Below are positions 63,688 to 64,000 of a stretch of 64,000 bases of DNA, in pieces (the first letter of the stretch is position 1; each line of letters starts with the position of its first letter). The notes under the pieces were generated by a model. It ran no database searches. It was not told the DNA's origin and saw only the letters and a program-made list of their open reading frames with translations. Location: assembly GCF_900142965.1 (NCBI RefSeq), contig NZ_FRCQ01000030.1:31961-95960 (forward strand), in the 5' to 3' direction. The translations under genes were made by a program, and so were the position numbers. This DNA is from Rhizobacter sp. OV335 (lineage in GTDB: Bacteria > Pseudomonadota > Gammaproteobacteria > Burkholderiales > Burkholderiaceae_C).

Positions 63688-64000
63688 TCAAGCCAATCCG
63701 ACCCTTTGAGGGTTGAAGGGCTGGTTGGAACGCCAGACGGCGAAGGCGATGCGCAGGAGCTTGCGAGCGATGGCGCAGTAGGCCTGGATGGGGGAGAAGC
63801 CTCGATCGACGAGCTTGTCGCGCATGGATTTGAACGGAGGATATCGGCAAGCAGCCATGGCGGCGCAGTAGATGAGCCTGCGCTCCTCGGCGTTGCCGCG
63901 CTTGGAGAGCTGACGTGTGCCGCTGTACTGGCCGGAGTCGCGTGGGCGAGGGTCCATGCCGAAGGCGGCGACGACGGCGTCGCTGTTGGCGTAGGGTGCG
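63688..64000 (-). mobile_element. IS110-family transposase, 3' part only in window
   Basis: The frame runs off the right edge. About 103 residues of the C-terminal transposase_20 domain are visible (FGMDPRPRDSGQYSGTR, LSKRGNAEERRLIY, FKSMRDKLVDRG), as in IS110/IS1111 elements with the serine-containing C-terminal domain. The N-terminal DEDD catalytic part lies outside. The stop is 15 bp from the PEP-CTERM gene, so the element lies very near or directly against it. Terminal sequences cannot be defined from one end. Confidence 0.85.

Overview
This 64 kb window is high-GC DNA that looks like a Burkholderiales (Betaproteobacteria) chromosome. The grounds are the gene content (divergent pepA/lptFG with holC, a CysB-type regulator, a FimV-like protein, a PEP-CTERM protein) and a siderophore locus of the kind known from Cupriavidus and Variovorax. 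No rRNA, tRNA or CRISPR array was seen, and placement below order level would be a guess.

Region 1 (1-27.1 kb, minus strand) is an NRPS/PKS locus for an acylated peptide siderophore, read right to left. It runs: ECF sigma factor, a stand-alone FecR N-terminal (DUF4880) protein, MbtH-like protein, type II thioesterase, SyrP/TauD-type aspartyl beta-hydroxylase, FAAL-ACP-C-A-T, KS-AT-KR-ACP-C-A-T, C-A-T-E-C-A-T, then C-A-T-TE cut by the left edge. Reading the adenylation pockets by hand gives an ambiguous Ser/Thr-like residue, malonate-type ketide extension, Ser, a D-configured N-hydroxyornithine-like residue, a basic residue, and Asp. Together with the hydroxylase this suggests a ligand set of hydroxamates plus beta-hydroxyaspartate, as in cupriachelin, taiwachelin and variochelin. 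A Fur box overlaps the -10 element of the sigma gene. The ornithine N-hydroxylase, receptor and exporter are not in the window and are expected to the left. Two repeat elements are inserted in frame inside the third assembly-line gene: a REPIN in the epimerization domain and a cluster of another repeat family in the first adenylation domain.

Region 2 (27.2-35.6 kb) holds a QseBC/PmrAB-type two-component system, two small unknown genes, a ketopantoate reductase-like gene, an exported unknown, a FadE-type acyl-CoA dehydrogenase coupled to a small unknown, a YitT-family membrane protein and Dps.

Region 3 (35.7-46.8 kb) is mostly chromosomal backbone: a VapC remnant, a branched-chain amino acid binding protein with a clear terminator, holC, pepA, lptF-lptG, cbiX, a cysB-like regulator, a methionine-type aminotransferase and a FimV-like protein.

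Region 4 (46.9-55.0 kb) contains acyl-CoA metabolism genes (enoyl-CoA hydratase, histidine phosphatase, APH-type phosphotransferase, acyl-CoA dehydrogenase, with a Crp/Fnr regulator and a class II aldolase). A lower-GC insert carries a probable DUF4258/XRE toxin-antitoxin pair. A 252-aa unknown and a glutathione S-transferase follow.

Region 5 (55.0-62.7 kb) is a tightly overlapping minus-strand operon: a polyamine/opine-type ABC importer (ATPase, two permeases, binding protein) wrapped around a three-subunit OoxABC/HcnABC-like FAD/2Fe-2S oxidase, under a divergent IclR regulator. It is probably a catabolic operon for an amino acid or opine-like compound. The window ends with a PEP-CTERM protein and the 3' part of an IS110-family transposase.
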